DNA from: Acestrorhynchus altus
Taxonomy: Eukaryota; Chordata; Actinopteri; Characiformes; Acestrorhynchidae
Assembly: GCA_034509495.1 (NCBI GenBank)
Contig: CM067508.1
Span: forward strand, 30,240,071-30,304,070
Length of the DNA stretch: 64,000 nt
Direction: 5' to 3'
Below are positions 60,353 through 64,000 of the stretch, piece by piece. The notes under the pieces were generated by a model. It saw only the letters and a program-made list of their open reading frames with translations, searched no databases and was not told where the DNA came from. Position 1 is the first letter of the stretch; every line of letters begins with the position of its first letter. The position numbers and the translations under genes are program-made.

Positions 60353-60421
60353 ATGGCTGATGGAGGAGAAAGAGGCGCCGCGCTGGAGCTGCTTCTGGAG
60401 TTTTACATCCCAGACACCAAG
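60353..60421 (+). CDS. first coding exon of an unrecognised gene (23 codons)
   Basis: The ATG sits in a good context (gcttccATGG) and opens MADGGERGAALELLLEFYIP followed by DTK. The exon ends exactly at AAG before GTGAGGATTC, a strong donor, in phase 0. It lies at the downstream edge of a CpG island, which supports a real promoter-proximal exon. No further exon was found in the 3.5 kb of intron inside the window. I do not recognise the protein. In human the gene head-to-head with SF3B3 is COG4, but this N-terminus does not resemble what I know of COG4, so I leave it unnamed. Confidence 0.6.
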
Positions 60422-60475
60422 GTGAGGATTCGCGTGGAATTACTGGTTAGGTGCTCTGGTTCAGGTGGTGAACTT

Positions 60476-60827
60476 GGAGTACTGTGGAATAGTCCAGGAT
60501 AGTGTGGAATAGTATGGAATGCTGTGTAATAGTCCAGGATAGTGTGGAATAGTATGGAATGCTGTGGAATACTGTGGAATTGTATGGAATGCAGCGGAAT
60601 ACTGTGGAATTGTATGGAATGCTGTGGAATACTGTGGAATTGTATGGAATACTGTGGAATAGTCTGGGATAGTGTGGAATAGTATGAAATGTTGTGAAAT
60701 AATGGGATAGTTTGGGATACTGTGGAATAGTATGGAATGATGTGGAATAGTCTGGAATACTTTGGAATAGTCGGGAATGCGCTGGAATAGTGTGGAATGC
60801 TGTGGAATAGTGTGGAATGCTGGTCGC
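60476..60827 (+). repeat. 10-bp GGAAT-type satellite (about 34 units)
   Basis: Units of the form NNNTGTGGAAT and agtatggaat repeat with an exact 10-bp period from 60481 to about 60690, with a shift near 60700 and renewed periodicity to 60827. Variants differ mainly at the first three and sixth positions. It begins about 55 bases after the splice donor of the preceding exon. Confidence 0.92.
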
Positions 60828-60999
60828 GACACTGCAGGTATTGTTAGTAAACGCTGATCTGATGTATGGATATTATGGGATAGAGGACTGTATTGTATCC
60901 GGACTCTCAGGCCTGAACTCCCGCCGGTGTGCCAGCGTTGCTAAGAGACAGCGGAGCTGCAGCAGGAGAGTGGGGATTTGCATGGATCCCCTCTCTCAC

Positions 61000-61066
61000 T
61001 TTCTCTTACCCTGTCTCTCTCTTTCTCTCTCCCCCTCTCTCTTTTTGTCCCTCTCTTGTTCTCCCC

Positions 61067-61121
<55 letters not shown>
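61000..61121. repeat. (CT)n microsatellite
   Basis: CT-rich from about 61000, with pure (CT)n at about 61073-61120. Confidence 0.95.
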
Positions 61122-61126
<5 letters not shown>

Positions 61127-61129
61127 ACT

Positions 61130-61445
61130 CATCACACTCAAACTTGAGCTCCGGTGCATCTTGTTTCCACTGATGATCCTTCAGATGTTCCACATCTTTG
61201 AAGATCCAAATGAGCACACTGGCCTCCGTCATCTGTAAAGTGAAGAAGTTTGGAACCACCAGGACTCTTCATAGAGCTGGCCTCTCGGCCTGAGTGATCG
61301 TGGTAGGAGGGCCTTATTCAGGAAGATGACCAAGAACCCAATGGTTACTCTAACAGACCTTCAGCATTGCTCTGTAGAAAGAGGAGAACCTTCCAGAACA
61401 TTTCTGCAGCACTCCACCAATCAGGCCTGATCTGTGAAAACAGTG
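61130..61445 (+). pseudogene. Tc1-like transposase N-terminal relic
   Basis: Reads catcttgtttccactgatga at its start and then, with stops, VICKVKKFGTTRTLHRAGLS followed by a CSTPPIRPDL stretch. These match the salmonid-type Tc1 segments LKWKKFGTTRTLPRAGRPAK and AALHQSGLYGR. Only the DNA-binding half is present. Confidence 0.8.
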
Positions 61446-61458
61446 CTATCTGAGATTC

Positions 61459-61460
61459 AG

Positions 61461-61523
<63 letters not shown>
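61459..61523. repeat. (CA)n microsatellite
   Basis: About 64 bp of CA repeats with one TA interruption, inside the intron after the Tc1 relic. Confidence 0.96.
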
Positions 61524-61779
61524 GGAAAAATGAAGTGCTGTGAATATCTATCATTCAGTTCTATCTATCTGTCCCTGACTCTGTCCGTGTGATTTTGGAA
61601 TAAGGCTGTTACATGGGAAAAGTGAAGCACTGTGAATGTCTCTGTCTGTCTGTCTGTGTCTGTCTCATCTGTTCTGTTTACATGTGTCTGATTAGACACT
61701 GGGTTTTGGCACCATACAGAGTAGCAGTGCTTCAACCCACTGCCCTTTACAAAGACTCTCTGAGGCTACTTTTGGACGG

Positions 61780-62215
61780 TGTGATCGTTGAGAGATCACT
61801 GACTGCTAGACATGCTTCTGCGACACACGCAAAGACAGTCTGTCAACTGAGCAAAACATCATCTTTAGTTCTGTTTGGGATCCAACAAAGCCTCATGGTG
61901 AGCACTAAAATGCAGTCCTGCCTTTTACTGTGGAGTGACACACTGCCTCACAAACGCGTGTGATTATCTGGGGACGTATTGTATACAGTCGGTCACCCTT
62001 AGTAGTGATACGAGAGACACTAACAGCTCAGCGATATATGCAGAACGTCCTGCCGCCATGTTGCCTCTCATGGCAGGGCTTCCAACGGGCATTTTCAGCA
62101 GGATAATGATCGCCCACACACAGCATGTGTGTCCAAGAAATGTCTCCACCAGATTGCAATTGAGGTCCAGCTGCAACGTCTCTGGGCAGAGCCTTATTTC
62201 AGTCGTATAGTTCTC
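61780..62215 (+). pseudogene. Tc1-superfamily transposase catalytic-domain relic
   Basis: From about 61961 the plus strand encodes, across shifts, VIIWGRIV, SRSPLVVIRETLTAQRYMQN and then a DNDRPHT-like stretch at about 62107-62125 (gataatgatcgcccacacac). This is the SPLVVI..LTAQRYVDxxL..QQDNARPHTA pattern of Tc3/mariner-type transposases with the second catalytic aspartate. It is a different family from the relic at 61130. Stops and indels make it dead. Confidence 0.78.
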
Positions 62216-64000
62216 TCCAATAAACTGATCCTCATTCCATTATCCAGCAGAACCTCCATTCCATTCCTCGGCATGTTTCCTTTCCTTTTCTGTCCTCCCT
62301 TTTTACGTATCCCCTCTCGTTGTTCTTTTCTGTCTGTCCCACTTCTCGTCCCACCCTCCTCCCTTTTGTTTTCTCCCCTCTTTCACTCTTTCAGCACATA
62401 ACTTGTGTATAAACCAGGACATATTTGTCTTATTTACATGAGCAGTAGTTTGTATCTGGAGCAGATATTGGACACATCTACAATCTACAATATCCCTGCC
62501 AACTAAAACACTCAGGCTGAAAATGCATGTTCTCCGTTTTTCCTCTATGAAAGCATGTTTTTCAAGGCTCTCGTTCTGTACTGTATGATTTGTATCTTGT
62601 TAATCATCTTGCTGTACCCTCTGGTGCACTCGGTTTCCCAATTTTCTTCCCTTCATACTGGATGCATTTCATATGGTTTGTGTTCCCGTGTCTTTGTATC
62701 TGTGAAGTCTGGATATCTCACAAGGATAAATCACAACTCAGCTGATAAATCATAAATTGGAAAGCGATTTCTCAATTTCCAGCTTAAGACATCTAGACCC
62801 TAGAGGTAGATTTACTGTTTTTGTTTCACAGTTGCACTTTAAAGTTTGTAATCAGGGTCAATGTTACAGAGCACAGAAATTAATTAGAAATGAATGATTT
62901 AAATGAAATGATTTAGAAAAAAGAAATGATTTAAATGAATGTTATATGTTTGTTGCCCATTTAAAGTCTGTAGTGTCTAGCAAACTTTAGACATAAAAAG
63001 AAACATAACTCTTATTTAAGTTCCTCTTAAAACATGAGTAGACTGATAAATCACTGAACTGATCAGTTATTTATCTCAGTGCTCCTGAGCTCTACTAAAG
63101 CCTGAGTAGACTGATCAGATCAGAACGAATCCCAAAGAAGGGTGAACACGAATGTGTGAAAATACCCTAAATGCACCCTGAAAGTGTAAAGCAGGACACA
63201 CAGTTGATACTATTTTCTTAAGGTGTTTCATTGACACATTATATAAACACTAATATTGAAAAATTGGACAGAATGAAAAATTCACTGATTTATCTAACGA
63301 GGTTATCCACAATGAGTTCTATTCTTTCACATATTACAGTTCTGTCATATTTAAATTCCTAGAACAGCTTGGAGGCCAGTTTTCAGTACTGCAACAATGT
63401 CGGAACGAATAGGAGATCATCTCCAGTGAAATGGAACCGTTTCTAAATTTGCCTTGCTCTTTCATCACACAATTGAAGCTGTGCATGTGTGGCCTTACAA
63501 GAAGATGCAGCGTAGATTCAACATGGCATTTTTATTTATCCTCACGATTATTTGAAGGCACCCACTGCAACAAAAGAACAGCTTTGAAAAGTCTACGTCA
63601 AGGTAGGCCGTAAAGCACAGACCATCGACTAGCTCTGCAAATACAGCAAGCCCTGCATTCTGTAGATACATCGCCATTGATTTCATTTGACATACATTTA
63701 TCTTTACCTAATTAGCTACAGCCATTCCCCAATTATATAAAGTGAAATGGAAATCATTATTGGGATTAATTGTATCATTTGAGTGATTGCAGACGCCTTT
63801 CAGACCGTGTTTAGTTAAGATAAATGAGATACAGTGTGGACACGTGTAGTCAAACCCGTTCTGTTTTGCGACTTTCTGCTGCCATTGACCCGTAGAGCTC
63901 AGGGCCAGGCTCAAGTGGAGCATTCTGCTGAAGGACTGTACCCACAGAGTGCAATGTCTCCCAAAGGCGTTGTAGAGGACCATCTATTTCATGCCTCCCT
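62216..64000. other. first intron of the divergent gene, nothing recognised
   Basis: AT-rich with short frames only; no further exon, repeat end or RNA motif that I can support. Confidence 0.5.

Noticed and set aside
60353..60421. Naming the divergent exon COG4 from mammalian gene order
   Set aside because: The 23 residues do not resemble the COG4 N-terminus; gene order alone is not enough.
60461..60832. 123-codon frame rich in FHTIPQYST on the minus strand
   Set aside because: Translation of the 10-bp satellite; no start context or homology.

Overview
The window is vertebrate nuclear DNA, almost certainly from a teleost fish. The genes are split by GT-AG introns, the spacers are full of Tc1-like, hAT-like, LINE and tRNA-SINE debris of the kinds common in fish, and long (CA)n, (TA)n, (CT)n and (TAA)n tracts occur throughout. 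I cannot name the species.

Layout. (1) 1200-3967, minus strand: four coding exons of il34 (interleukin-34, a CSF1R ligand). The first coding exon is not resolved. A CpG-rich block at about 8.7-9.45 kb is the likely il34 promoter. (2) 9.5-29.4 kb: a gene-poor spacer. It holds a 33-bp minisatellite of about 86 units split by a LINE 3' end, one nearly full-length but broken Tc1-like transposon with ~206-bp inverted repeats, two internally deleted Tc1-like copies, another Tc1 transposase relic, SINE and LINE fragments, and a three-copy dispersed repeat I cannot name. (3) 29.4-56.3 kb, minus strand: the complete sf3b3 gene, with 26 coding exons, every junction in frame, giving 1217 residues, which is the human SF3B3 length. 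Introns 6 and 7 each carry a box C/D snoRNA with the same 28S rRNA guide. They fit SNORD111 and SNORD111B, the two snoRNAs of human SF3B3. (4) 56.3-60.4 kb: the upstream spacer with two 5'-truncated LINE pieces and a second CpG island. (5) 60353-60421, plus strand: first coding exon (23 codons) of a divergently transcribed gene that I do not recognise; the rest lies beyond the window. Its first intron holds a 10-bp GGAAT-type satellite and two Tc1 relics.

The il34-sf3b3 tandem order matches the human chromosome 16 arrangement. SF3B3 acts in the U2 snRNP, and the two intronic snoRNAs would be released from its spliced introns, so one transcription unit supplies a splicing factor and rRNA-modification guides. 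I found no CRISPR array, operon, toxin system or new multi-gene system. The most unusual non-genic objects are the 33-bp minisatellite with its higher-order structure, the GGAAT-like satellite beside a CpG promoter, and a 19-bp inverted repeat around a CCAAT box in that promoter.
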